From WTGA01 sp965214055 (GTDB taxonomy: Bacteria; Pseudomonadota; Gammaproteobacteria; Arenicellales; Poriferihabitantaceae): a stretch of DNA of 64,000 nt. Below the pieces are notes generated by a model that was not told the origin of the DNA, did not search any database, and saw nothing but the letters and a program-made list of their open reading frames with translations. Shown in pieces: positions 9,331 through 18,409 of this stretch (position 1 is the stretch's first letter; the number at the start of each line of letters is the position of its first letter). The stretch is from NCBI GenBank assembly GCA_965214055.1, contig OZ243931.1, positions 1,612,001 through 1,676,000 on the forward strand, written 5' to 3'. The translations under genes and the position numbers were made by a program.

Positions 9331-9711
9331 CTATACCCTCTCCTCCGATGTTGGATTCAATGAAACATCGATTCTTACCTGATCGTACGGTGCCCGCGGG
9401 GCGAGCGATCCTTGCCGACCCCTTTTCATTTCCACGAGACCATATTGCGCCATCGTCTTCAGTGTACGCGATAGATTCGACTTGTTTCGTCCAGATATCT
9501 CCGCCAGTTCGGTGATGGAATCCGGCCGTTCCCGGGCAATCAGCGTCAGCAGTTCACAATTGTGCCGGGAGAGCACCTTCGCGAAACTCTCCATCGACGT
9601 GAACCAGACCTTCGGTTCGCCTCTTGCAGGCTTGTACTCACCTCGTGCGATTGCCATGGTCCTCGCCTTCATCAGGTCATACCCGGCAATGCCGATCTTC
9701 AGTGTCTTCAT
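9331..9711 (-). CDS. TumA-type antitoxin / winged-helix DNA-binding protein (HVO_A0114 family)
   Basis: This 126-residue protein has a winged helix in its middle and end: LLTLIARERPDSITELAEIS followed by the recognition-helix segment GRNKSNLSRTLKTMAQYGLV and a basic wing (EMKRGRQG). Small proteins of this kind pair with TumE toxins as DNA-binding antitoxins. Its start overlaps the stop of the upstream toxin-like gene as ATGA (9711-9708), so the two are co-translated with the toxin first. It probably represses its own operon (family knowledge). The downstream neighbour is the mug pseudogene, which begins right at this gene's stop. Confidence 0.75.
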   Translation of the reverse strand: MKTLKIGIAGYDLMKARTMAIARGEYKPARGEPKVWFTSMESFAKVLSRHNCELLTLIARERPDSITELAEISGRNKSNLSRTLKTMAQYGLVEMKRGRQGSLAPRAPYDQVRIDVSLNPTSEERV

Positions 9712-10082
9712 TTATTCGCGCCCCTTTGTTTCAGAATTCCGTCGACTTCCAGCCAGAAATCCGATATGAGTGTTCCGGCATCCCTGTAGTCGTAAGGCCG
9801 GACGGTATTTTGCTGATGACGGTGATCACTCCTGGTACGCCTTTTCGCTCTTCGAGTTCGACCATCCCATACCGGGTGGGCATTATCGAATCCTGCCAAC
9901 CTGGTCCCGCCCGGTGCATGCAACGTTAGCGAATACCTGATCCCGTGCGGCCGCTCGGACGTGACCTCGACCCTCCGGACTTCGAATTTCACCCAGTGCC
10001 CCGCCTCATCCACGAAATAGGTATCGCCATCAAGGTCCAGCAACGTGTCAAGTCCGGGATCATGGTTGGGCGCTGGCATCAT
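9708..10082 (-). CDS. TumE-family toxin (DUF6516-like)
   Basis: This 124-residue protein carries the blocks of the TumE toxin family: SLTLHAPGGTRLAGFDNAHP, then a basic linker, DHRH at about residues 85-88 and the C-terminal YRDAGTLISDFWLEVDGIL. The TumE/TumA pair is a described toxin-antitoxin system. I name it from these conserved blocks and from the adjacent winged-helix partner, without a database search. The start is the first of two consecutive ATGs at 10082; either could be used. No transposase flanks the pair, but the decayed mug gene next door suggests a plastic spot. Confidence 0.72.
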   Translation of the reverse strand: MMPAPNHDPGLDTLLDLDGDTYFVDEAGHWVKFEVRRVEVTSERPHGIRYSLTLHAPGGTRLAGFDNAHPVWDGRTRRAKRRTRSDHRHQQNTVRPYDYRDAGTLISDFWLEVDGILKQRGANK

Positions 10083-10397
10083 TAAAGGTTATCAGAACAT
10101 GATAACTATGGAAAGGCCATCCTCGCTGACTTTCCCATCCTGAATGTGCAATCAAGGAGCCATGGACATCCGGTCTCGTCGGCCAGTTCACCCTGCGTGC
10201 CGGGAGAGACCCGCAGGCTTCCGCTTGGGAGAAGGCCGAATTTCGCCTGTTGTCCCCTGTCGGGCATCCGCGGTGAAATGCTGTGATGAAACGCATCCTG
10301 ATTCCGGGTTTCATTGTCCTTTGGCACCGGCATGGGGTTGTAGACGAATTTGCACGCAAGGAATACAATTCCACTATGGCATGAAGGGCACAGTTCA
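10083..10397. other. Divergent intergenic region between TA pair and def
   Basis: About 315 bases that should hold the promoter of the leftward toxin-antitoxin operon and that of def-fmt-rsmB-trkA. Overlapping open frames on both strands are not recognisable. TACAAT near 10365 could be a -10 box for def, but its spacing to the nearest TTG-type -35 is poor. Confidence 0.4.
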
Positions 10398-10913
10398 ATG
10401 GCAATCAGAGAAATCGTGGTGTATCCGAATCCCAGGCTAAGAGAAATCTCAAGGCCGGTAACCGAATTTGATGACGGTCTTCAGGACCTGGTCGCCGATA
10501 TGGCCGAGACCATGTACGATGCCCCGGGGATTGGTCTGGCGGCGATCCAGATTGGTGTCCCCAGGCGGGTGGTTGTCATGGACCTTTCCGAAACCCGGGA
10601 TCGCCTCCAGGTGTTTGTCAATCCCGAAATTACGGCCCTCGGCGGGATCACTGAATCGGAAGAAGGCTGCCTGTCGGTTCCCGGCATCTTTGCAGCCGTG
10701 GAGCGGGTTGAAAAAGTGAGAATCAACGCCTGTGATGAGTTGGGAAATCCATTTGAAATGGATGCGGATGCCCTGCTCTCGGTCTGTATCCAGCATGAAG
10801 TGGATCATCTGAACGGAAAGGTCTTTGTCGACTACCTTTCCCGGTTAAAACAGAACCGGGTTCGCAAAAAACTCAAAAAGGAGTTGCGTCTGGCTGAATC
10901 AGAATCCGTCTGA
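10398..10913 (+). CDS. def: Peptide deformylase
   Basis: This 171-residue metalloenzyme removes the formyl group from nascent N-terminal methionine. All three active-site motifs are present: GIGLAAIQIG, EGCLSVPG with the metal-binding cysteine, and QHEVDHLNGKVF with the HExxH zinc/iron site. I start at the ATG at 10398 (AIREIVVYPNPRLRE), which matches family N-termini, rather than 48 bases upstream. It heads the def-fmt-rsmB-trkA cluster and lies 14 bases before fmt, its functional partner in the formylation cycle. Confidence 0.95.
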   Translation: MAIREIVVYPNPRLREISRPVTEFDDGLQDLVADMAETMYDAPGIGLAAIQIGVPRRVVVMDLSETRDRLQVFVNPEITALGGITESEEGCLSVPGIFAAVERVEKVRINACDELGNPFEMDADALLSVCIQHEVDHLNGKVFVDYLSRLKQNRVRKKLKKELRLAESESV

Positions 10914-10927
10914 TCCGGATCATCCCC

Positions 10928-11878
10928 ATGCGAGTGGTTTATGCCGGAACCCCTGAGTTTTCGGTGCCGTGCTTGCAGGCACTGTCCACCCGGGCATCCG
11001 TGGATCTTGTGGGCGTATACACCCAACCGGACCGTCGTGCCGGGCGGGGCAAAAACCTCGCAATCAGTCCGGTCAAAAACCTTGCCAACCAGCTCGGTCT
11101 TCCGGTGTTTCAGCCGAAATCCCTGAAAGATCACGAATCCCAGGAGCCGTTGCGGGCCCTTGCTCCCGACCTGATGCTGGTGGTGGCGTACGGGGTGATA
11201 TTGCCGGAAGCGGTTCTGGAGATCCCCCGGCTGGGATGCCTCAACATTCACGCCTCCCTGTTGCCGAGGTGGCGGGGGGCGGCACCGATACAGCGCGCCA
11301 TTGAGCAGGGTGACACCAGGACCGGAGTGACCCTGATGCAGATTGAACCGCAACTGGATAGCGGGCCGATGCTTGCACAACGGGAAACCCGGATTGGAGG
11401 GGATGAGACGGGTGGGATGCTTCAGCACAGACTCTCTCGGCTGGGTGCCGAAATCGTTGAGGATACCCTGGATGCCGTGGAACGAAAACAGCTGGTCCCG
11501 GAACCCCAGGACCCTTTGCAGGCAACGTATGCCGCCAAGCTGACCAAGGCCGAATCCGGTTTGGACTGGGGGTTGGATGCACAGCATCTTGAGAGGAAGA
11601 TCCGGGCGTTCAACCCCTGGCCGGTGACCACAACCGGGATATCCGGCATGACGCTGCGTATTCACAAGGCACATGTTGGCCCCCGGGAAGATCGCGGTCG
11701 GTGTGGAAGCATCCTGCGGGCGGACAAACAGGGGATACTCGTACAGACCGGTTGTGGCACCCTGAACCTGGAAATACTGCAAAAGCCCGGTGGCCGGCCC
11801 CTGGCCGCCGGGGATTTTCTGAATGGTCTGTCTTTGCAGCCTGGCATGGTATTCGAGTCTCCGGTATGCAGGCAGTGA
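10928..11878 (+). CDS. fmt: Methionyl-tRNA formyltransferase
   Basis: This 316-residue enzyme formylates initiator Met-tRNA using 10-formyl-THF. It begins RVVYAGTPEFSVPCLQAL, has the catalytic HASLLPRWRGAAPIQRAI block (Asn-x-His-x(n) with downstream Asp region) and the linker YAAKLTKAESGLDW leading into the C-terminal OB-like domain. Length is typical. It overlaps the rsmB start by 13 bases, indicating coupling. Confidence 0.95.
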   Translation: MRVVYAGTPEFSVPCLQALSTRASVDLVGVYTQPDRRAGRGKNLAISPVKNLANQLGLPVFQPKSLKDHESQEPLRALAPDLMLVVAYGVILPEAVLEIPRLGCLNIHASLLPRWRGAAPIQRAIEQGDTRTGVTLMQIEPQLDSGPMLAQRETRIGGDETGGMLQHRLSRLGAEIVEDTLDAVERKQLVPEPQDPLQATYAAKLTKAESGLDWGLDAQHLERKIRAFNPWPVTTTGISGMTLRIHKAHVGPREDRGRCGSILRADKQGILVQTGCGTLNLEILQKPGGRPLAAGDFLNGLSLQPGMVFESPVCRQ

Positions 11879-13155
11879 TGGCGGCAGCCAGGGTGTTGCG
11901 TGGCGTAATCGACAAGGGCCAGTCCATGGATACCCTGCTTGAGGAAGTTTCGAAAGATTCGGGGGAAAGGCTGCCGGAAATCCGGGAGACTGCCTACGGG
12001 GGATGCCGCTTTTATGTGCGGATTGATGCCCTCATTGCCAGCCTGGTGCGCCGCCCGGTGAAACGCCGGGACCGGCTGGTCCATTTCGTTCTGGTATGTG
12101 CCATTTATCAAATCGAATATATGCGGGTCCCGGATCATGCAGTGGTGAACAACAGCGTGGGTTCCCTGGACGGCAGTCAATATGCCTGGGCAAAAAAACT
12201 GGTGAACGGGGTATTGCGAAACTTTATCCGGAACCGGGTGGAACTTCTCGACCGCCTTCAAAACGGGAGCACCCGGAATGCATTTCCGCAGTTCATGTAC
12301 GACAAAATATGCGCCGACTGGCCGGACCATGCACAAATCATCCTCGACGCTTCCAATGAAAAACCGCCCCTGACGCTGCGGGTCAACCAGTTGAAGATCA
12401 GTCGCGGCGGCTACGCCCGGTGGCTGGAGACCCGGGGGATCGATTTCACCCTGACCCGGGACAGTGAAATCGGGATCACACTGGGTTCCCCCCTTCCCGT
12501 GGACCGGATCCCTGGATTTGAACAGGGATATGTTTCAGTCCAGGACGAGTCAGCCCAGCTGGTCCCGGGGTGTCTCCGGTTGCAGAGGGGGCACCGCGTG
12601 CTCGATGCCTGTGCCGCCCCGGGTGGAAAAACCTGCCTGATCCTGGAATCCCGGGCGGACATTGCCGGGCTTGATGCGCTGGACCTGCCTTCCCGAACCC
12701 CCCGGTTACACCAGAATCTGGACCGGTTGTCTCTTCAGGCACGGGTCATTCCGGGAGATCTCCTGGAAAAAAAAGCATGGTGGGACGGGGAAGCGTATGA
12801 CCGGGTTCTCCTGGATGCTCCCTGCTCAGGAAGTGGTGTGATCCGACGGCATCCGGACATCAAATATCGCCGGTTGCCGGGGGACATCAAAAAACTTGCA
12901 ACCCTGCAGTGTGCTATGCTGGATGTTGCATGGTCGGTGCTCAAATCAGGGGGAATCCTGTTGTATGTGACCTGTTCCATCTTCAGGGAAGAAAATGATG
13001 AGGTAGTGGGTGATTTCATCCGGGAAAGAACCCATTATGCACTACAATCCCTGCCTGGCAGGTTCGGAATCCAGACCCGGTATGGCCGACAAAGGCTGCC
13101 CGGCGGTGGGCATTCAGGGGACGGATTCTTCTATTGCAGCATTGGAAAACTCTAG
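11866..13155 (+). CDS. rsmB: 16S rRNA (cytosine-967-C5)-methyltransferase RsmB
   Basis: This 429-residue protein methylates C967 of 16S rRNA. An N-terminal NusB-like helical domain (residues 1-140) is followed by the SAM-binding methyltransferase domain: LDACAAPGGKT near residue 246, the motif IV cysteine in LLDAPCSGSGVIRRHPDIK near 317, and the catalytic cysteine in YVTCSIFREEN near 367. The ATG at 11866 overlaps fmt, as is usual; the longer frame from 11701 runs inside fmt and is rejected. It sits between fmt and trkA in the standard gammaproteobacterial order. Confidence 0.94.
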   Translation: MQAVMAAARVLRGVIDKGQSMDTLLEEVSKDSGERLPEIRETAYGGCRFYVRIDALIASLVRRPVKRRDRLVHFVLVCAIYQIEYMRVPDHAVVNNSVGSLDGSQYAWAKKLVNGVLRNFIRNRVELLDRLQNGSTRNAFPQFMYDKICADWPDHAQIILDASNEKPPLTLRVNQLKISRGGYARWLETRGIDFTLTRDSEIGITLGSPLPVDRIPGFEQGYVSVQDESAQLVPGCLRLQRGHRVLDACAAPGGKTCLILESRADIAGLDALDLPSRTPRLHQNLDRLSLQARVIPGDLLEKKAWWDGEAYDRVLLDAPCSGSGVIRRHPDIKYRRLPGDIKKLATLQCAMLDVAWSVLKSGGILLYVTCSIFREENDEVVGDFIRERTHYALQSLPGRFGIQTRYGRQRLPGGGHSGDGFFYCSIGKL

Positions 13156-13173
13156 ACCAGGATCATTACTACA

Positions 13174-14550
13174 ATGAAAATCATTATTCTTGGCAGTGGT
13201 CAGGTGGGTGCATCCATCGCTGAAAACCTTTCCAAGGAAGAGAACGATATCACGCTGGTTGACCACAACCGGGAAATTCTTGAAAAGATACAGGATCGCC
13301 TGGATATCCGCACTATCCAGGGGGATGCCTCGTCTCCCGAGGTGTTGAAACGGGCCGGGGCAGATGATGGAGACCTGATCCTGGCGGTGACCAATTCGGA
13401 CGAAGTCAATATGGTGGCCTGCCAGGTGGCCCATACATTGTTCCACACCCCCACCAAAATCGCCCGGGTCCGGTCTGCGGATTTCCTTTCCCACCCGGAA
13501 CTGTTTAACCGGGAATCCATTCCCATTGATGTCATTATCAGCCCAGAACAGATCATTACGGAACAGATTCACCGCCTCATCGAATACCCGGGGGCATTGC
13601 AGGTCATTGATTTCGCAGACGGTAAAATCCGCCTGGTGGGGCTCAAGGCATACTATGGCGGGGCCCTGGTTGGTCATGAGCTGAAACAGCTGAAAGATCA
13701 TCTGCCTTCGGTCAAAACCCGGGTCGTGGTCATATACAGGAAGGACCGGGCGATCATTCCCACGGGCAGTACGGTCATCGAAGCCGATGATGAGGTGTTC
13801 TTTATTGCCACCCAGGAAAATATCAAGACCGTCATGCAGGAACTGCGAAGCATTCAGGAGGTCGGGAAAAAGGTCATTCTGGCCGGTGCCGGAAACATCG
13901 GCTACCGTCTGGCCCAATCCCTCGAAACCAGCAAGTTTCACGTCAAGCTCATTGAGCATGACAAGGTCTGTGCAAAACGGGTATCGGAACAGCTGGACAA
14001 TACCCTGGTACTGGAGGGCGATGCAGCGGATGAAGAACTGTTGCGCCAGGAAAATATAGACAGCATGGAGTTGTTTTGCTCGCTGACCAATGATGATGAG
14101 GCAAACATCCTTTCGGCAATGCTGGCCAAGCGGCTGGGGGCAAGGCGGGTCATGGCGATTGTCAATCGGCTGGCGTACATTGACCTGATTCAAAGCAATG
14201 TTCTGGATATTGCCATTTCACCCCAGCAAAGTACTGTCAGTACATTGTTGAGGCATGTGAGACGCGGGGATGTGGTGGCGGCATACCCCCTTCGGCGGGG
14301 GGTGGCGGAAGCCATCGAGGCCGTCGCCCACGGAGACAGAAAGACATCAAGAATGGTAGGACGCCGGCTTGCGGAAATCAAGTTGCCGGAGGGCGCGACA
14401 ATTGGGGCCATCATGCGGGATGATGAACTGATCAATCTTGAAGATGATGCCGTGGTCCAGGATGGTGATCATCTCATCATCCTGGTTATTGACAAACGCC
14501 GGATCCCGGATGTAGAACGGCTGTTCCAGGTCTCTGCAACCTTTTTCTAG
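13174..14550 (+). CDS. trkA: Trk system potassium uptake regulatory protein TrkA
   Basis: This 458-residue peripheral membrane protein gates the TrkH potassium channel in response to NAD(H) or nucleotides. It is a tandem duplication: two Rossmann RCK_N domains (IIILGSGQVGASIAENL at residues 2-18 and VILAGAGNIGYRLAQSL near 233-249), each followed by an RCK_C subdomain. Length equals E. coli TrkA. It lies 18 bases after rsmB and is followed by trkH, so both Trk subunits are encoded together. Confidence 0.95.
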   Translation: MKIIILGSGQVGASIAENLSKEENDITLVDHNREILEKIQDRLDIRTIQGDASSPEVLKRAGADDGDLILAVTNSDEVNMVACQVAHTLFHTPTKIARVRSADFLSHPELFNRESIPIDVIISPEQIITEQIHRLIEYPGALQVIDFADGKIRLVGLKAYYGGALVGHELKQLKDHLPSVKTRVVVIYRKDRAIIPTGSTVIEADDEVFFIATQENIKTVMQELRSIQEVGKKVILAGAGNIGYRLAQSLETSKFHVKLIEHDKVCAKRVSEQLDNTLVLEGDAADEELLRQENIDSMELFCSLTNDDEANILSAMLAKRLGARRVMAIVNRLAYIDLIQSNVLDIAISPQQSTVSTLLRHVRRGDVVAAYPLRRGVAEAIEAVAHGDRKTSRMVGRRLAEIKLPEGATIGAIMRDDELINLEDDAVVQDGDHLIILVIDKRRIPDVERLFQVSATFF

Positions 14551-14672
14551 GATCGTCCCATGCCAGTACGGATTTCAATGTGCCACAGGCGGTTCCCGGA
14601 AGGAGGATACGATGAAGGCCGGGCCTGGACACCCCGGCTTCACTGCACGCAGGGGTTGAACCGGGAATAGCC

Positions 14673-16124
14673 ATGCAGGTTCACGGCATTCTCAAAATCC
14701 TCGGAATACTGACCACGTGGTTCAGTGTTACCCTGGTGCCCCCCATTGCGATCTCGGTTTACTTTGGCGATGGTGAGCACAATACCTTCCTGGCCTGCCT
14801 GTTGCTGATTTTTTTCATTGGAATGCTGCTGTGGTATCCGGCCAGGCGCCATCAGGTCGAACTCCGGTTCAGGGAGGGGTTCCTGATTGTAGTACTGATC
14901 TGGGTGGTGCTGTCCATGATGGCCGCGATCCCCCTGGTACTGCTGGATGAACCCGCGCTGAACCTGGTTGAAGCCATTTTTGAATCTTCGTCCGGCCTGA
15001 CCACCACCGGGGCCACGATTCTGACCAATATCGATCAATTGCCGGAGTCGGTGCTGTATTACCGGCAGCAATTGCAATGGCTTGGAGGGATGGGGATTAT
15101 TGTACTCGCTGTGGCGGTCATGCCGGCCCTGGGTGTCGGCGGCATGCAGTTGTACCGGGCGGAAACACCGGGCCCCATGAAAGACAATAAACTGACTCCC
15201 AGAATAAAGGAAACGGCCAAGGCGATCTGGTACATCTATCTCGCACTGACCCTGGTCTGCGGTGTGGCCTATTTTGCCGCCGGGATGGACTGGTTCAATG
15301 CGCTTTGCCATGCTTTTTCCACTATCGCGATTGGCGGGTTTTCCATCCATGATGACAACCTTGGCTATTTCCAGAGCAATACCATCTACCTGCTTGCCGC
15401 ATTCTTCATGGTCCTGGCGGGCTTGAATTTTGCGCTTCATTTTTCCGCCGTCCGGTTTCGGAGTGTTGCCATCTACCTGCGGGACCCGGAGGCCAGAGCC
15501 TATATCGGGATCATATTCTTCATGATCACCCTCGCCACGGCGATGTTGATCGGGCATGGTATCTATGCGGAACTTGACGAGACCCTGGTCCAGGGCATTG
15601 TGCAGACCATTTCCATGGTGACCACCACCGGGTTTGTCATTACGGACTATACGGTGTGGCCAACGTTCATCCCGATCCTGCTGGTTCTTCTGAGCGGCGC
15701 AGGGGGCTGCGCAGGTTCTACGGCGGGGGGGATCAAGGTGATCAGGGTACTGTTGCTGTTCAAACAGGGCGAGAGAGAAATCTCCAAGCTGGTTCATCCG
15801 AATGCACTGATTCCCATCAAGCTGGGAGGAAAGCCCGTGAAGGACGATGTGATCAATGCGGTTTGGGGGTTTCTGTCGCTGTACCTGTTCAGTTACCTGA
15901 TCCTGTTGATCATGATGCTGGCAACCGGGGCCGATCTCACCACCGCATTCTCTGCGGTGTCAGCGTGCCTGAACAACCTGGGTCCCGGGCTGGGAGACGT
16001 GGCCCATGACTACAGCAGCATCTCGGATACCGGGAAAATAATATTGACCTTTGCCATGCTGCTGGGACGGCTGGAGTTGTTTACCCTGCTGGTCCTGGTC
16101 TCCCCGGTTTTCTGGAAAGGGTGA
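14673..16124 (+). CDS. trkH: Trk potassium uptake channel TrkH
   Basis: This 483-residue inner-membrane protein contains the four pore-loop repeats of the SKT family. The filter-like segments are SSGLTTTGATI, FSTIAIGGFSI, MVTTTGFVITDY and ACLNNLGPGLG, each with its glycine, interspersed with about ten hydrophobic segments. The length matches TrkH. It lies about 120 bases after trkA on the same strand; a shared transcript is likely. The end is convergent with the tolC gene. Confidence 0.94.
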   Translation: MQVHGILKILGILTTWFSVTLVPPIAISVYFGDGEHNTFLACLLLIFFIGMLLWYPARRHQVELRFREGFLIVVLIWVVLSMMAAIPLVLLDEPALNLVEAIFESSSGLTTTGATILTNIDQLPESVLYYRQQLQWLGGMGIIVLAVAVMPALGVGGMQLYRAETPGPMKDNKLTPRIKETAKAIWYIYLALTLVCGVAYFAAGMDWFNALCHAFSTIAIGGFSIHDDNLGYFQSNTIYLLAAFFMVLAGLNFALHFSAVRFRSVAIYLRDPEARAYIGIIFFMITLATAMLIGHGIYAELDETLVQGIVQTISMVTTTGFVITDYTVWPTFIPILLVLLSGAGGCAGSTAGGIKVIRVLLLFKQGEREISKLVHPNALIPIKLGGKPVKDDVINAVWGFLSLYLFSYLILLIMMLATGADLTTAFSAVSACLNNLGPGLGDVAHDYSSISDTGKIILTFAMLLGRLELFTLLVLVSPVFWKG

Positions 16125-16190
16125 CCGGGCTGTCGGCGTTGTGGACCATGCCGGTCCCTGATCACCATGGAGCCGGTGGCCAATTGCCCG

Positions 16191-17507
16191 CTAGTCCAGC
16201 CAGCTGTTCACCCGCTTGATATCTTCTTCATCCAACTGCCCCGCCGCCCTTTCCAGGGTCAGAATTGACAGGATATAGTTGTATCGTGCACGCAGGTAGT
16301 GGGTACGGGATACGGACAGGTCCCGTTGTGCATCCAGCACATCGAGGTTGGTGGTCAGTCCCGCACTGAACCCTTCTTCCTTGGCTTCCAGGGCACTTTC
16401 CCCGGCAGAAATGGCTTCGAACAGGGCTTCTACCTGGCTGACGCTGCTGGTGACATCCAGAAAAGCCGAGGTGGTCTGGGAAGCGGCCAGTCGGCGGGCC
16501 TGTTCAAGCAGCCGGTTTTCCCGGTTGTACAGAAGCCCTGCCTGCCGGGTGCGCAACTGGATGGCTCCTGCATGGTACAGGGGATACTGTACGGTAACTC
16601 CCACAGAAGTGGTGGTGGAATCATCGGATGAAGACGACATGGCATTGGAGTCCTGCCAGCGATAATTGGCTCCCAGGGTCACGGTGGGTCTGAGCAGGCT
16701 CTTTTGCCGGTCAATTTCAACCCGGGCGATATCCGAGTTCAATGACTGGACCAGCAAGGGAACATTTTGTGCCAGGGCTTGGTCCACCCAGGCATTGATG
16801 TCATTGGGAACCGGTAATACGAGTGGGGCGTCCGCCCCCAGGGGTGCCAGAGCTTCAGGAGTCATTCCGATCATCTCCTGCAATGCGGCTATGTGGCTGT
16901 TGATCTGATTCTGCGCCTGTATTTCGTCGGCCTCAGCCTGTTTGAAGCGCGCCTTGGCATCGAAAAAATCTGTCTGGGTGCCCAGTCCCACCTCCAGCCT
17001 TTCATCGGCAAGGTCCATCTGCCGACGGATGGCGATTTTTTCCAGTCTGGCCACTTCCCGGGCATCCTGCGCCGCCAGAATATTGAAATACCGTTCTGCC
17101 ACCCGCAACATCAAATCATGCCGGGCATTTTCCAGCATGTGTTCGGAAGCCCGTTCCCGGATTTCAGTCTGTGCAATTTGGATACGGCCGGCGCGGTCAT
17201 AAATCCGCAGGGATGCCAGGATGCCCAGTTCATTGTCATCACTGGTACGATTGCGTCCGGTGGAATCAGACCGCTGTCTTCCGACTTCCGCAGTCGAGGT
17301 AATCGCGGGCCTGAAAACAGACTGGTCCAGGGGGTGGTTCAGTTCAGTGGCTTCATGGGCAAGTATCTCGGCCTGGAAACCCGGGTCGTGCTCCAGAGCG
17401 AGTTCATAGATTTCCCATAAATCCGACGCATCCGCTTTATCGATATTCGATAGTCCCACAACACAGAAAGCGGCAGCGAGGACTGTGCAAAGATCGAGTC
17501 GTTTCAT
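16191..17507 (-). CDS. tolC: TolC-family outer membrane channel protein
   Basis: This 438-residue protein forms the outer-membrane/periplasmic duct for tripartite exporters. A signal peptide (MKRLDLCTVLAAAFCVVG) is followed by the mature DLWEIYELALEHDPGFQA, typical of TolC. The two OEP domains, each with long coiled-coil helices rich in Ala, Gln and Glu, follow. The frame extends 15 codons further upstream; I prefer the ATG at 17507 because it begins the signal sequence and has AGGA upstream. It follows a pcm-like gene, the usual pcm-tolC pairing. Confidence 0.92.
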   Translation of the reverse strand: MKRLDLCTVLAAAFCVVGLSNIDKADASDLWEIYELALEHDPGFQAEILAHEATELNHPLDQSVFRPAITSTAEVGRQRSDSTGRNRTSDDNELGILASLRIYDRAGRIQIAQTEIRERASEHMLENARHDLMLRVAERYFNILAAQDAREVARLEKIAIRRQMDLADERLEVGLGTQTDFFDAKARFKQAEADEIQAQNQINSHIAALQEMIGMTPEALAPLGADAPLVLPVPNDINAWVDQALAQNVPLLVQSLNSDIARVEIDRQKSLLRPTVTLGANYRWQDSNAMSSSSDDSTTTSVGVTVQYPLYHAGAIQLRTRQAGLLYNRENRLLEQARRLAASQTTSAFLDVTSSVSQVEALFEAISAGESALEAKEEGFSAGLTTNLDVLDAQRDLSVSRTHYLRARYNYILSILTLERAAGQLDEEDIKRVNSWLD

Positions 17508-17533
17508 GTTCGATTGGTGTTCCTGGGGAGGTT

Positions 17534-18187
17534 TCAAAATGTAAATTTGCACTCATCGATTACATTGCGTAACCGCGGCACATGGGTTTCGAATAATGAT
17601 TTCCGGGTGCTGTCCGGTCGTACAATGACCACCTGCATCACCGGGTCGTGTCCTTCTATGCCGACGACTCGGCCATCGTCCGATACCAGACGGGTAAACC
17701 TTTCATCCACCTGTGGCAGGGAACCGGAGATCAATATTCGATCGAAAAACCGGCCCTGGTTTTTGGCTTCCCCACAATAGTGAAAACAGTCGCCACACAC
17801 CAGGTTGACATTGTCAATGCCGGCCCGGGCAAGATTCACACGGGCCAGGTCATGAAGCGATTCATCAATCTCAATGCTGATGACATGGTGGCTGAGGGAG
17901 GCCAGTATGGCCGTCAGGTAGCCGGTTCCGGTACCGATTTCGAGCACCCGGTGGCGGGATGAGAGGCCGAGTGCCTCCACCATTCTGGCCCCGACTTTGG
18001 GTTCCAGCATGAATTCCTTGTCATTCATCGGAACCTGTACATCCGCAAAAGACAGGTCCTGATACGGCTCCGGAACAAAATCTTCCCGCCTGATTTCGGT
18101 GAGTACCCGGAGGGTTTGGGTTTCCAATACGTTCCAGGGCCGAATTTGTTGTTCGACCATATTGATGCGAGCGGTCTCAAAGTCCAT
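17534..18187 (-). CDS. Protein-L-isoaspartate O-methyltransferase-like protein
   Basis: This 217-residue protein has the SAM-binding fold of protein-L-isoaspartate methyltransferases: a family N-terminus (ARINMVEQQIRPWNV), motif I VLEIGTGTGYLTAIL at about residues 81-95 and the acidic post-motif VISIEIDESLHDLAR. The motif II/III region reads FDRILISGSLPQV, where true PCMT has a VTAA-like sequence, so enzyme activity on isoaspartate is uncertain. Such divergent Pcm proteins commonly sit directly upstream of tolC, as here (26 bases). Confidence 0.85.
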   Translation of the reverse strand: MDFETARINMVEQQIRPWNVLETQTLRVLTEIRREDFVPEPYQDLSFADVQVPMNDKEFMLEPKVGARMVEALGLSSRHRVLEIGTGTGYLTAILASLSHHVISIEIDESLHDLARVNLARAGIDNVNLVCGDCFHYCGEAKNQGRFFDRILISGSLPQVDERFTRLVSDDGRVVGIEGHDPVMQVVIVRPDSTRKSLFETHVPRLRNVIDECKFTF

Positions 18188-18409
18188 GCGGTGGGCATAT
18201 TAGTTGTTCAGTGGACGACGAATCTTACCAAATTAAACGATGAATGCATCGGTAATCCGCAAAATAAATGTAAACTGAAGATGCCGGCCCGTCGGATGAC
18301 AGTGGGAAGATTGGTTCAATAACCGGAGGATTCGGGCGGGTATCGGGTATAATCCGATTCCGGGCGGTGAACCCGGCCCCATTATACCGAGTATTCTCCA
18401 GCGTTGAAT
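18188..18409. other. Divergent promoter region between pcm-like gene and ilvA
   Basis: This 222-base divergent spacer holds a perfect TATAAT at 18348-18353, placed suitably as the -10 box of ilvA, but no matching -35 at 16-18 bases. On the reverse strand, TAATAT just upstream of the pcm-like start is a weak -10 candidate. No attenuator or leader peptide for ilvA is evident. Confidence 0.4.

Noticed and set aside
9731..9919. 62-codon frame inside the TumE-like gene
   Set aside because: Different frame of a gene with clear motifs; no independent support.
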